Positions 11,301 through 24,000 of a stretch of DNA of 64,000 bases are shown piece by piece. Source of the stretch: Lineus longissimus (taxonomy: Eukaryota; Nemertea; Pilidiophora; Heteronemertea; Lineidae). Within the stretch, counting starts at the first letter, position 1, and the number at the start of each line of letters is the position of its first letter. The DNA lies in the NCBI RefSeq assembly GCF_910592395.1, contig NC_088321.1, forward strand, positions 5,890,001 through 5,954,000, given 5' to 3'. Both the position numbers and the translations under genes were made by a program. The notes beneath the pieces were generated by a model. It had not been told where the DNA came from, ran no database searches, and saw nothing but the letters and a program-made list of their open reading frames with translations.

Positions 11301-12063
11301 TTTTTTAGCTCAGCTGACAAAGTCAGCGGAGCTAGTAGTATAGCTGTTCAAATGGTGTCCGTCCTGCAATCCATCCATCTAGGGACCCATCTGTGGACAA
11401 AATTGGACATTTCTGACCGGGAAGGCCTAGCCACTTCGTTGACGGTGCTAAATTAGGAGTTGCCCAAGGTGAACTCAAAAAACGAAAAATCGGCGTGATC
11501 CGACCTGTATTAAGAGAATGAGGTCATTTCGCGTTTAGATTTCTTTCCCTTTTTACCTCGGTCCACAGAGCAAATATTGTTTTCAAATGTGGCTGAATAT
11601 TTTTAAATATTTTTTCATTTTTTACTTTTAATGGAATTAATATAATTTTCACCGCCAGTTGGCGCTGCAGGCACATTGCCTGAATTTTGGCGATTTCAAA
11701 TTTGGCGGTGGCTTAACTTTTTTGCAAGCAGTGCCGCTGATTGGCCGATCGATAGAAGAGATGCCACCATTTAAAAATGGCGGTAGTCGCTGCTTCAATG
11801 AAGGTGAGTGAACTTTCTCATGTTCAATCGGTTGATACTCTTTTAATCAACATGACCATGTACCTGAAATTTGTTTAGGTACTGAAAAGAGTCTATATAA
11901 TTCAGATTTATCAATAGTTTTTTATAATATTCCGGAAATTTTGTGCACAAATCAGCGGAAGTTGGTGCTCGTCTCATGTCATTTTAGAGCGAAAAATTTG
12001 TTTCCGTCGATCTCTACCACTGAAAAATCGCTTGCATAGCTTCGAATTTTTGTGAAAATAAGT

Positions 12064-12316
12064 ATCTGAACTTGGTTTCAAATAGTCTAGAGAGTTACCT
12101 TTGTGGTGATACATATGGTATGTGATAAATATTTGTGGAATTTGTGAAATTCGGTTTTCAAACGTGCCGATGATGCAAGCGATCTCGCGTGAATTTTGCA
12201 AGTCCTGATATGTCGACCGGGTGTCAAAAATCACTCGCCTAAATTCAATTCAAAGATCGAAAATGACATCTGAACTTAGTTTCAAATAGCCTACGCAATT
12301 ATCATTTCGGTGATAT
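12064..12316. repeat. Two units of an about 204-bp direct repeat
   Basis: ATCTGAACTTGGTTTCAAAT, continuing AGTCTA...GGTGATA at 12064, recurs as ATCTGAACTTAGTTTCAAAT, continuing AGCCTA...GGTGATA at 12268. This resembles the internal tandem units of HINE/pearl-type elements. Confidence 0.55.
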
Positions 12317-13376
12317 ATAATGCATGCATGTAATAATTGATTAATCTACCTAAAACGCGCAATTAAAACGGCGAAAGATCGTGATAAACACTCTGGTGGC
12401 GGTCGCACTAAATAACGACCGGTAGGGCCCGGCGTGTGGCGGAGAAAAAAAGGTAGCGCCCGGAGGTTGAAACGGGATTTTTATGCACTTTTAACTGTAT
12501 ATATATGTTGTTTAGATGTATTTCTAACAGTTCTGTAACTTTTATGACCAAGCTTGCACCCAAAGTTGGTAAAATTGATGCTTGTTTATGGACTGCGCTA
12601 GCGACCGCCGACCGGAGAATTCGCCGTCGGCCATTTTGGGACGGTCAACAAATCTCGCCATTTACGTTTGTTTACAATTATTTTGAAAGTCACATTAGGC
12701 CTATGACATCGTAGTATGAATTCCACTGCAGTTTCCTTACGCAGCAATGCTCATGTTTTTGGTTGGCAATCCTGTACTGTCTGTACACTGCGCTGTGCAG
12801 GCTTAGAGTATAACTCAACAGGCCCTCATGATTCATTTGATGGACACCTTATTTGATAGTACCTCATCATTAAGTCCACTAGATCCTGTTCTGTTACATG
12901 ATAGACAATTTTCAAAATGTAGTACACCACTCGCTCACGGCTCACATCATGTGGGCACGGTTGGCTGTTGAGTGTTATGGTTCAGTCTGTGAGACTAATT
13001 CAAAGAGGTTACACTTTTATTTTGAATTGGAAAACAACCCCCAGGACTGACTTTTCACTGAGTGATAAGTGTGCCCTTCGAAGGTTAAGTCTCTTTCTGG
13101 ATTTGCTTCCATAGATGCCTTGTTCAGGATATCATCTGACCGATGCCTGATCAAGCACAGACTGTATCCGGTGGTGTACATTTCCCCGTCTATGTCACCC
13201 TTTTTTATTCAGTCAGTGTTAATTTCTCTTCTCTTTTTTTACAGATTAACTGTTGTTGGTTATTGCAAGAGGAGTCGTTGGCACATTTCAAGTCCAGGAA
13301 AGCACTTGCTGTTCCCACATTCAGAGTAAGGTGTGCTTACTCGTTTTACTGCTTTCCATTCCTGGAGAGCGTTATC

Positions 13377-13455
13377 AAATATCTGCCGCAAGGCAACAAA
13401 TATCTGCCGCAAGGCGCTTCAATATCTGCCGAAAGGCATCAAATATCTGCCGCAC
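13377..13455. repeat. Short minisatellite, about 20-bp unit, four copies
   Basis: The word AATATCTGCCGCAAGGC recurs four times with small changes (AAATATCTGCCGCAAGGCAA, AATATCTGCCGAAAGGCATC). The small ORFs across it are repeat artefacts. Confidence 0.75.
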
Positions 13456-13589
13456 CAATAAAGTTCATTTTGTTAACCAACTCTTTATCTTCTTCGTTGC
13501 CTCATAATAACGGTACCGACACACACTTGACCCTTGCCTTCACCTATCCATTTCAGCTGAGCGCCAGGCCCTTGGGCCTCTTGTTTAGT

Positions 13590-15480
13590 TTAAGACATAA
13601 TTTTTAAAGGCAAGAGTCATAAGATGCATGTTAAGGACATACACATATATTGTCAAGAATCAATTATTGATATCATCCATATCTAAGCATGTGGCCGATA
13701 TTGAATACGTATAAGTTAGTTACTAACCCGAAGAGTCGGGGACGTTTTTTTGGCCACACCAGGTGTATCACGTGCCAGAAGATTTCTACAGGAAACTATC
13801 TCGTTGACTAAGTTACGGTAGTACTTCATGTATTTGTGTTACCCTGCAACCATTGCTAGTGTAGCCAGCACATCCATATTCCTTCAGTATTCATCATTGC
13901 TTTGCCAAATGATCAACGGAGTTATTAGGGTAGTATTACCAAGCTGCAAGCTGCCCAGTCACCTCCCAACAAACATGCAGCAAAAGTCATCAAATTTCAC
14001 AAAGAATGGCAGAAAAAAAATTATGATTGAAACATCACGCTTTTAATTTTCGATTTTAATCTCGCCAGGACCTGTTTGAGCCCTCGGTGCAGAAATCACC
14101 TCAGTGCGGTTCTCGCTCTCTGGATTTTTGTCGGCTGATAATAAAGACGTCATCATTTCGGCACTCGTTTTACCCACGACGACGACACTGGCAATGACAG
14201 TCGAACTATCAGGCGGACGACGGCTAGCACTCGTGGGGCGGGAGAAGTTCCGTCGCCAGGAGTTTTGTTACTAAAAGTAACAGATAACGCTACTTTTCCT
14301 AATTTCATTTTCAAAAATAATAGTTTGCTAACGAAGCAGGGGAAGCACAGGCATATAGATGAGAAAATATATCTCGTCTTTTTAATGATAGCATTCCAGC
14401 GCAATGTCAATAAAATGATGTTTTAACTGTACGTCATCTCCATCACTTAAAAAACATGACTGTCATACCACCCGTGAAAATATTCTATCTGCGATTAAAT
14501 AATGCCTTTTCAGGTGAGCAGGTCAATACTCATTTAGTTGTTCTAGCCCTCATCACCTTGACAATGGTCATGGGCTGTTATGGTACCGGCCTTCCGTCAC
14601 GATGATGATCGATCGACTGTTATCAAAAGATTACGATGGGATCTTTCATCATCAAGAATGTTATTGATCGGGATTGCTTACCTTCCGCCCCTGAAAGTAA
14701 AGTAAAGATGCAGAGATATAACGAGTGTAAACACCATAATAGAAAAAAAATCAATGCATATCGATATCAATGTCCTGATTTGCAATACTTTGCAAACATT
14801 CCATTACCATACGTTAACACAATCAAACATAAAAGAACTGGTCGATCTTTAAGGAGAAGTAGCCGCAACCCATTCAAACAATTCAGTGACAATTTTGCAC
14901 CAATTTAGACATTGATATTTTCTCTGAGTGTATGAAGTTTGAAGAGTCAGGCCAATGCTATCTAGCCTTGGTGATAAAAATGCATATTATCAAAGGTGCA
15001 ATTCCGGTACGACTATTTACTAAGACTGCAAATATAACTAACTCGATATAAACGAATATTGCAAGTTCTGTATAAAATAATTGGGGATAAAACCAGTGTC
15101 ATCAATAGTTTATTAGGTCTACTAACTAGACGAGTATCCTGGTTTAGGGTTAAGTACTAAAACAAAACACATTCGCATTCTTCATAGAAGTCGGAGAGAA
15201 CTGAGAAGTAGGCAAAAAAATAAAGAAGATATAGTCTAACATAAATGTAAGTTGAAAAGAAGACTATGTATAGAGCAACCACGCTGCGTAATTATTATTC
15301 GCCCCCGGAACTTAAATAAAAGGTAAAACTGTGCCCGAATGACAGTAGATCAGACCACTCATCAGACGGTAGAGTCAAGTTTTAGATATACGCAGTAGCT
15401 ATACCACCTCGATGTTGGACATTACGGTAGTTTAATATCGTGACTGTGATGCGGAAAAGTGGCATTGAAGCTTGCTTTTT
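13590..15480. other. No recognised gene
   Basis: The ORF at 14636-14908 (+, 90 codons, basic) has no motif I can name. Nothing else is supported. Confidence 0.4.
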
Positions 15481-15514
15481 TAACACGGGAAGTCAGTCCA
15501 TCTTGCATCTAGAG

Positions 15515-16570
15515 CAATGTCGGGCGCAGAAATCGAAAAGGAGCTGATGGCGGTCGTCTTTACCTCTTCCATGTTGTACAATTATATTTACGGAAAGAAA
15601 GACGCAATGATAGAAACGGACCACATGCCGTTGTGGTAGCTATTACAAGAAAACACACTTGCCGCAGCAAAGGCGAGGCTGCAACGCTTACTCCTTGGAT
15701 AAAAGATATATCAGTTTGATATGGTATCCAAAAAAGAAAAGGCACTGCAAATGGCCGACACTCTTTAACGCGCTGCTTCTCAAACCAGCAGATGTAAACC
15801 TAGATCAGCGATCAAGTGACGGTGATGACCTCACAGTTTTTTAGTCCAATTAGCGACAACAAACTTGAGGGACTAATGCAAGCTACTACTGATGATCGCA
15901 TACTACAGAAGTTAAGTACGTGGCGGGATGGTTCGACCATGTCGGGGAAATCGCACTGAAGGTAAGACGGTAGGGCATCTTTCCGTACGCTCAGAATGAG
16001 GTTGCTAAAACTCCAGGTTATAACTAACAAGAAGTAACAGACATCCTGAGCGGGACTCGAACTGGGAGCCTTCGGATTGATAGTCCATCGCTCCACTGTA
16101 AATAGCGGGGAGCAGCTGCCGGCCATGGACATTGTCTGCCCAAGCCCTAACCCCCCCCCCCCCGGGAGCCAGGCGGGGGGGGGGTATTACTCAAGGAGGC
16201 ATTAGAAACCTTATAAACCTGTAACCACCCGCAAGGTACTAGTAGAGCCATCTACAGGACATCTGTGTAACTAAAAGTTATTATATAGGTCATTATATAG
16301 GTCACCTCATCCTGAACGTACGGAAAGATGTTTAACCGTCCACCTTACCGTACGTTTCGTTTCGTTTCGCGACGAACTGCTTGTCGATAATGGCATTGTT
16401 TTCAGAGGACAGAAAAAAATGGTTGCCATCAAACTTCAACAGGACTGCATGAAGCAACCACACGGTGGCCATATTGGCTGTGACGCCACAAACCGCCGTG
16501 CTCGTGACATTCTATCCTGGATGTCAATGAACAATGATATCTAAACAATGGTTAAATTATGCAGTCTGTG
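15515..16570 (+). pseudogene. Ty3/Gypsy retrotransposon pol remnant (RNase H to integrase zinc finger)
   Basis: RNase H block: EIEKELMAVVFTSSMLYNY, then YGKKDAMIETDHMPL, a stop, and then ARLQRLLLG...MADTL (15528-15775), the usual order EIEKELLAVVF...ETDHKPL...RLQRMLL...ADTLSR. Next, YVAGWFDHVGEIAL lies near 15920-15958. After an inserted foldback (15961-16347) the frame resumes with DELLVDNGIVFRGQ, KPHGGHIG-type HxxxH and RRARDILSW (16370-16520), the HHCC finger region of integrase. Several stops and frameshifts make it inactive. It ends where a LINE fragment begins near 16570. No LTRs were identified. Confidence 0.75.
15961..16347. mobile_element. Foldback/TIR element with a tRNA-like core, inserted in the Gypsy remnant
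   Basis: The left arm (15961-16003, CATCTTTCCGTACGCTCAGA) and right arm (about 16302-16347, CCTGAACGTACGGAAAGATG) are inverted repeats of about 40 bp, and the pol frame is interrupted exactly between them. On the minus strand, 16125-16040 reads like a tRNA-derived head (GTGGAGCGATGGACT...CCCAGTTCGAGTCCCGCTC), so a SINE may sit inside. A C13 run and a G10 run (16144-16186) also lie within. Confidence 0.55.
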
Positions 16571-18240
16571 CCTTGGGTACGTCTGAGACGTAAGCTGCTG
16601 CGACAGTCGGACAGAGACAACTCTGAACTTTCTGCTGCTCACAAAGAAACAACTGCGCTTCGCTCAAGGGTCGGTGCAGTCGAACGCGACATCACCACAA
16701 TGAAACTGTCATCCGAGACGTATGCTGCTGCTGCCACAGCCTCTAAAACTTCATCACCGCAGCATGAGTCGATTCCTCCTGGCGAACCACCAAGGAACTT
16801 CGAGACAATTATCATCAGGAGTACTAGTAATACGAGCTCACGGCCCGAAACGCATTAGCATTCTCAGAATGTCCCACTTTTTTTCTGGAGCTTGTGGATT
16901 TGTTGGTGTGGTACGCTAACCAAGTCGGAGGAGAGCACCTCTTTTCGTTGGATTTAGATATCTTGCCCCGCACAACTTCCGAATCAATCGTTAAATTCCT
17001 TACGGACCATGCGATCATGGCACGTACTGTTCGACTGATCAAAAGCAAATTCAAGGGAGCTCAATCGGCAAAACAGTATCGTGGACTTCGAGGATAAAGA
17101 TACACTTCTCGAGGAGTATACTTCTGGCCTGAGGGCGTGCTATGTCGCGAATGGATTGATTAGTTTCTTCGTTAAATAATGATGTCAACGACCTTTTGTA
17201 TAGGAAAAGGATTCCGCATTCCCTGCTGGAACGCACGCGGTGTGATGGTTGGCGTTCCCTACGTTGATAATCTCTTGTGCGCAAGTTAACTCGGCCGCAT
17301 CGGTATTTGGCAACACTGGTTACATCCAGACTCGCTTAACCTTCTGCAGTCAATTAGCGATGATTACGTTTCATTTGGTGTCGCCACGAATGAACTTCTT
17401 ATAAGTGACAACGGATGGATTGGAACTTTTTTCATGTGGAAAATATGCCTCGCAGCTATCATCCGCGTGCTTGATCTGAACAGCGATCGTGTTGTAGGAG
17501 TGAGCCTTATCCTTGCTTTGCAGAGGCCTGTGTTTTTCTTTATTGCATACTTGCCAAGCTCTTACTATCCTGCAAGCATCTTCGTGGAGTACGTGGATTA
17601 TATTTTCAAAATTTGCGAATTTTACGGCTCCACCGGTAAAATAGCGAACATGGGATCTAATAAATGCGCAAATTAGTCGTGAAAGAACCCCCAGCGTGAC
17701 ATCCTGTCAAAGAGCTAGGTGTCTTGAGTCCTTTTTATCGCTGAAAAGAACGAATCGGTTTCCTATCCCCGTTAGTAACTCGTGTTCGGACACCACCCCA
17801 AATGAAGTGGACTTTCTTTCCGACAATACAACCCGCCGCTATGAGCAAAGCTGCCGAACTGACCATTCCACAAAGGAACTCCCGTAAACGACACCGTCCT
17901 CACTGGAATGACAATCTTAAATCTCTCCACGAAAACATGCGCCTCGTAGGCACGAGTGGCTAAAAGCTGGTAAATCGAGTGAACCGAACTCAACCAAATG
18001 TGTAGAGTATAAGCGGCACAGGCGCATATTTCGTGCAGATCTTAGAAATTTAATGAAGAAATGTTGAGAATGAATTTTACAACAGTCTGAGCTCTGCTTT
18101 TAAATTCTGGAAACTGGTGAAAAGGCATCGGCGTCCTCCACCATCGGCACTGAGCTTTGATTATACAATTTACCATAGCTCTGCTGATTTCTGCAACAAG
18201 TGGGCAGAGTACTTCGAAAATATCTTTATAGACTAGACAA
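16570..18240 (+). pseudogene. Decayed non-LTR retrotransposon (ORF1-like, endonuclease and linker)
   Basis: 16620-16860 encodes a coiled-coil-like, Ser/Thr-rich stretch. 16890-17095 reads LVWYANQVGGEHLFSLDLDI, continuing into LPRTTSESIVKFL, plausibly ORF1. From about 17205: GFRIPCWNARGVMVGVPYVD, then LLCAS...IGIWQHWLHPDSL, then LNSDRVVGVSL and FFIAYLPSSYYPASIF, the early and middle EEP endonuclease motifs of LINEs. 17830-18235 matches the endonuclease-RT linker (HRPHWNDNLKSLHENMRL, WLKAGKS, YKRHRRIFRADLRNL). Many stops. No reverse transcriptase block is visible downstream. Clade not assigned. Confidence 0.6.
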
Positions 18241-18876
18241 TTGTGTAGAAGCTGAATCTCACTTTGTCAGATTCGGTACATCACACCGGTCTAAATAATT
18301 CAAGGACTTCGTAGTGCTTCGAACTTTAAACACTACGAGCAGCCCTTACTTCCATTCTAGCAATGGCCAGGCGGAGCTGTTCAAAGCGTCTGTTAAGGAC
18401 ATCTCACAGGGATCATAGTGAATTTTACATGAACTTGCATTGTTAAATTGGCGGAATACTGCTATGGCTCTCATGATCAAGCGCAACGAAATTTGTCTCG
18501 GTGCACGTGACGCGCTCAACGCTTCCCACAGCTGAAGGCCCTGCTTGAACCCCATATAAATAGTCCAAAAATCGTCCAAAAATGCCGATCTGAACTCCGT
18601 CGAAATTTAACGATATCCGTGAACAAATCATCCAAACTTTTGACACATTTGGTCCAAAGTAATAATGTTCGCATTCCGACCGATAAAGGATATGATATGG
18701 GTGAGATATTCACAAGGAGAGCGGACCAATCCAGATCTAATCATGTCCAAGCCAAACCAGGAGGATTCCAATAACAGAAGAACCGCAACCATCTCTTCAA
18801 AAAAGTGGCAAGTTATAGTTACAATAACGATAGCAATTCTCCGCAGGGTCACGCAGTCATCTGTGCCACTATAAAC

Positions 18877-20942
18877 TGCACCAGCTCCTCAGACTGACGC
18901 AGGACATCCGCCAATTACCTCACAGACTTCCAGACAGACTTCTTGCAATATGTCAACTTGAAAGTCGAGAAAGAAAGGGACACCCGGAATATTCTGTTAC
19001 AAAAGAACAATTGGAGCATCTTCTGGGTATTGGCTTTACTCTGGCTTCAATTGCCAGGAGAAAGTTGCTCGGAATGTGAAGTCGCCAGACAGTCGACCGC
19101 CACATGAACCATTTTCAAGTTCAAACACGTCGCCAGAGGTTGAGTGAATTAAGCAGAGAGGAACTGGTGAAGAATCGGTGCGACGAATAAACCATGAAAC
19201 GGGCGAGGGCAGTTGTACTCACCGTATAGATATTTGGTGGTAAGGAATGCATCCTGGAAACATGCTACATGTATAGTATATAGGTCAAACCAAAGTCGTG
19301 ATGTATCACTGCTTGGAATATGCATCCTTGCTAGGAGAACCTACCATAATTTTTTTATTGAAAACGAGTCACTCATAATATAAGAGAGATATCACACTTT
19401 TTAGGTTTCCACTTCTGGCCCCCTGGTGGCCAAGTCAAGAATCAGATCGGACCGAAATTCACTATCAGGATATGCAGGACAGACAGTCCGTGCGGTAGCT
19501 TTGGGGATAGCCAGCTGTTCATAACAATTCAATGAACCTCGGTTTTATGAATGTCTCATTGCAGGACTAATCATAATCAGTTGCCTGCAACGGGTGGCCA
19601 ATGCATTAACTCTTTCATCTTTCTTCCAGGTCCAGGCCTTTTAATCAAGCCAGACCCCCCCCCCCCCCCCCCCATAGACTGCATCCAGATAGTTTTGGCA
19701 GGCGTTATAACTTTCAGGTCTCTGTGAACCAACCTCGTCTTGAAATTAACAATCACAAAATGGAACTTAATTCATACATTATGCATTGTGCATCGTGCGC
19801 AATGTATATACGCATAAACTGTCAAGTGTTGCAGTAAACTGCAGGCAAAAATCTGGCAAAATATTTCTGGGTTACACTTACAGTAGCTAGCCAGTAGGTA
19901 GCTTAAGAATTAAATTTAGAATATAAAAAGTCCCCTGCAAATTTATCTTGTTGCAATTGAGTCAGGCCCTTTTGTATGTGTATTGTATCCCATGATTCAA
20001 TTTGAGGTATTTATCCCCGGCATAAATGATAAATTTCCATTACATGGTAGGATAGAAGGGAGCAGCACTCTTCTTATGTTTCGGCAATGCTGTTTATGTC
20101 CCTTCAATTCAACATAAATTGTTGTCATTTTTTACTTTTCACAGGTGACGATTGGTGATCAATAGTGCAATTGATGGTTTTTTCACGGTGTCTGGTTCCG
20201 TTCATAAGGGTTTTGCCTGAAAACACAGCCCGAACGTGTCTGCGTGTATTCATCAATGGAATCAGAGGTATGGACAGCCCAGTCACATTCGTATCGATGG
20301 TGGTGGAGAATATGTCCATGCTACAGAATTCCAAAATCGAAAGATGGGTGCAAACAGAGGCAGTGTGTTGATTGGTGCCTCTGTCCATAACCAACGAGTG
20401 GAAAGACTTTGGAGGGATGTTTTTACCAAAGTAATTAACATATTTTACAAACTGTTTTACTACATGGATGAACATGAAATTCTTAATGTCACAAATGAAA
20501 CTCATGTTTTGTCTACATTACACTTTCATTCCTATCATTGATAATGAACTACGACGTTGGATTAATGCCAACAATAATCACCGTATCAGAACTGAACACA
20601 ATCGACCCCTTTACAGCTTTGGTTCGGAGGTATAATTATCCAGCGCATTGAGAATTTTAATCAACCGCTATACAAAATATTTTACATCCCAATGTTGATG
20701 GTGATGAGGGGGATGATGCCTGGTTTGAACAGCATGGGGTTGATTGGGATCATTCTGATCCAGAAAACATCAGAAGAATTACAATCACTAGAAATCCTAT
20801 AAATGAAGAAGAGTCTTCGGAGTTACTGGAAAACTTTCCTTCAGAAGTGCTCTTATCCTATTCAGATTCTCATGGAATGGACATTTATGGTAGAGTTCTC
20901 CACTTTGTGATGGCAGTATTAGAAATGGAGTAAGATCTAAAA
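18877..20942 (+). pseudogene. IS3-like integrase-core protein gene, decayed
   Basis: N-terminal part (18877-19173): LHQLLRLTQDIRQLPHRLP, then GHPEYSVTKEQLEHLLGIGF, one stop, and SRQTVDRHMNHFQV. This is the helix-turn-helix region that precedes the integrase core in this family. Core part from an AG at about 20143: AIDGFFTVSGSV, a stop, QWNQRYGQPSHIRIDGGGEY, then ASVHNQRVERLWRDV, a one-base frameshift near 20510, FIPIIDNELRRWI and EHNRPLYSFGSE. After another frameshift come WFEQHGVDWDHSDPENIRRI and a tail ending at TAA near 20932. D (RIDGGGE) and E (VERLWRD) of a DDE triad are visible; the first D was not found. A Helentron-like fragment (19192-19470) lies between the two parts. A 3'-end relative lies at 34150-34240. 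Confidence 0.65.
19192..19470 (-). mobile_element. Helentron-like family 1, truncated copy
   Basis: Starts with the degraded palindrome end ATGAAACGGGCGAGGGCAGT, then TGTACTCACC. The body includes GGAGAACCTACCATAA, GAGTCACTCATAA and GCCCCCTGGTGG (19428-19439). The microsatellite end is missing. Confidence 0.65.
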
Positions 20943-21048
20943 GTGAAAAGTAAGAAGTTGCTTCGTTTCAATAAAAACACCCATTCTTCACTCAAAAGGT
21001 CATTTTTTAATTGAAATATTAGATAAATTGATTCAATCTACACTCCAG

Positions 21049-24000
21049 GTCTTTCCGAGGACACAGATTCCGTCATCGCAATAGTTTACGTTGATGTCAA
21101 TGAGTATCCTCACGACTCCAATTTGACCATTTCCATCCTGCTTGATGTGCTGCTAATGCACCACCGCATCTTTAAACCCAAACTCCATCTACAAATGGAC
21201 AATTGTTGGAGGGAGAACAAGAATCGCTACATTCTTTCATTCTTGTTCTTCCTTGTGCATATAGATGTTTTTGAAGAGGTAAGCTTCCTCATGTGGATAC
21301 CGAAAAGACACATCAGTTCATTCAATACTATCTTTTTTTGCCCTATGTGATGACCAGAGGACAAGGAACTCAATGGACATAGGGACATGCCTAGTAATAG
21401 TATCAGTTCTAATTACAACATACTATTTCCGACCTACAAACGGTAGTTAATTTCGAGCGAAATTATTTAATATAAAAGCAAAAGGTGTGCATTGCATTTT
21501 TAATGTGGAAAAGTAAAACTGTTCTCTTATAAATACTTGTTTTCAGGTATCTCTGAACTTCTTACCAGTTGGTCATACGCATGAGGATGTTGATCAGATG
21601 TTCAGGTAAAGAGATCGTTTCCTGGCAAAAGACCATTCACTCATTGTTGAAAATGTGTTCCTACATGTCCTATGTCAAATGTCGGATGTGTACATTACCA
21701 TGCAAATACATCATGGTAAAACATTATGGTCTTAGTTAAATGGGTGAAATATTCAAAACATGTGGATCATATCTACACCAATCCTGGTAAAATTGTTATT
21801 AGTTGCAATGTCTTCTTGCAGATGTATCAATACAGCCATTTCTTCCTGCGGCAATATCAATACTCTGGATGGTAAGTTTGACTTGATGTTTCACTGATTT
21901 TAGAATTTAGGAATTGGTTGTCCTATCAAGATCGCTCGGGTCGACCAAAAATGCAGACCAAAACCAGAGGCATAGAGATTGTAGTGCCCAAAAGTAATTG
22001 GGAAACAGTCCGCTGTTGTTTATTTCTCTTGCTAACTAATTGTGGCAACGCTCCTCAAACATTTAGACTGGGGAATCAAGATGGCGGACACATTTTTTCT
22101 ACTTCCTTGGTTGCGATACCAAGGACCACTAAAATCAAAATGAGGCGTAAGGCATTTTCCATTAGAAACATCGATATCCTGTGACCAAGGCCTTTTAGAA
22201 TATTGAGTCAAGAGCGGGCAACATTATTTGGGCAATTTGTTCTGACACGATTGAGGATGCAAACTGACATATTATGGTATTTGCTTACATTGGCATAATG
22301 AAGTCACTTAGTCTTAGGTTTCCTCTTAACATTATGGTTTCAGAATTCATGGATAGACTAACGGACAAAGACACATTCTCGCCTAAGATTGAAGTACATA
22401 ATGTACAAAGTGTGTTCAACTGGCGTGACCACATAATTCCATTCTTGCCAATCCAAGCCACACCAGTTCCAATTCAGGAAAGTAGATGGGCAGGCAAGGA
22501 TGCGCTATCGCCTGTGGGCTGATGACCCGTGGAGCCCTGAGGGACCAGGCATGACATGCCTTGAGGTAAAGATATACATGTAAATTTGTCATTGGTGATT
22601 AACTGACTACGCAAACGACACGTACTACTACTACTTTTTAGCTAAGCCGAGACCAAGACACTTCAAACGTGAGATGCCTTTTAGCGCGATTCTACTCAAG
22701 TGTTTAAATTACTTTGCCCATTGGTATATTGCCCTGATAAAGACATACCGTCAACAAAATGGAGGTTGAAAGAGACCTGCCGGTACTTTCCATGTTTATA
22801 TTTCAGCCGAGTCCAGGCCCTTGGAGGTCCAGGTTTCGATTCCATAAGTACTTCTCTCTCTAAGGACACCCTTGGGCTGACCACAGTCAACTGCTGTCCT
22901 TTGTTTGAGAAATGATACTGAATACAGAGGTCTTCTTCTTCTTCTTCTGCGTTCTCTCTTTGGCACTTGGAGGGGTCATTCTCCTAGGAGCAATCCTCCT
23001 CCAAGGCGGGATGAGCGTATCTTGCGCTGCCACTGTGGTTATGCGCCAATTGGGTTTATTGGCCTAGTGGTCAGACTTTGGCGTGGCCAGGGATATACTT
23101 CCGTGCCGAGAGAGATAGAGTCCACGTAAGCTACTCATGTTCCTCACTTAGCTTGCCCCGGCATAGACACCAGATACCAAGGAACCTCAGTTTAAAGTCT
23201 CATTCGAAGGACTGTGAAGAGCCAGGAATTTTAGTTCCTGAAAGCCAGGCTGGTTCATCCAGAAATAAGAACCTGGGTTCTCCCTGGGATCGAACCCGGG
23301 CCCTATTGCATGGTGGCCAGCAGTGTTGACCACTAGGCCATGAGGCTCCTCACATACAGAGGTCAAATTGAATGGAAAGGACCAATTTGGGACCAAAGGC
23401 AGTGTCCTTAAATAGAGAAGGTGTCCTCAGTATAGCAGAGAGGTGTCGGCTCATAAAGGGAAGAGCCACTGTGTACCTGAATAGATAGGTTAAATTACTG
23501 TTTACTTTAACTTGACATATTATATAACATTGTTTTTTTAGGATCTAGTGCTTTCTGAGGATGGAAAAATCATCTCTTGCAATGTGGGCAGTATCAAAAG
23601 AGACAATTGAACTCAGATTTCATTTGAATTTAACTTGCCTAATCTCTGTCTTGAAATTTCAGGCTTCCCAGATTTAGCTGACGAACCAGCAGTGGTTGAA
23701 CCCAGCACCGAGTGGATGGAGCTGGACGAGGTCCGCAAAGGCGTCAAGGCTCTCGGGCCAAGACTGGTGTCCCGAGATCACCAGTGGTGGGACCGCTACT
23801 TCCTAGCACTGGAAAATCCTAACGTAAGCTAAAAATATCGTCACTGTGGCAAAGCTTTTAACTTGCTCGATCACAGTGCTATCATTTTAAATGGATTTTA
23901 AATAAACCTGAGGTAACTGCATCATAAGCAGGCTGTTAGTTGTGCATGTACTTGATAACAATGCTTTCCAATATCAAAATTCGAAAGTGTCTAGACTAAA

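Larger units (their letters stand above)
11301..13585 (+). mobile_element. Second Helentron-like family element
   Basis: The left end is TTTTTTAGCTCAGCTGAC. The right end has TCAGCTGAGC (13553-13562), the perfect inverse of GCTCAGCTGA at 11307-11316, then the palindrome AGGCCCTTGGGCCT (13566-13579) and CTTGTTTAG. This is the same plan as the main family here: TTTT(T)xGCTCA at one end, and a subterminal inverted repeat plus a GGCC-type palindrome at the other. The interior holds a duplicated block (12064-12112 and 12268-12316) and a short minisatellite (13377-13455). No Rep/helicase frame is visible, so it is non-autonomous. Confidence 0.5.

Noticed and set aside
23260-23352. A tRNA gene on the minus strand
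   Set aside because: A and B boxes are present, but no acceptor-stem pairing or anticodon arm is convincing, and the sequence continues into a SINE body with a target duplication.
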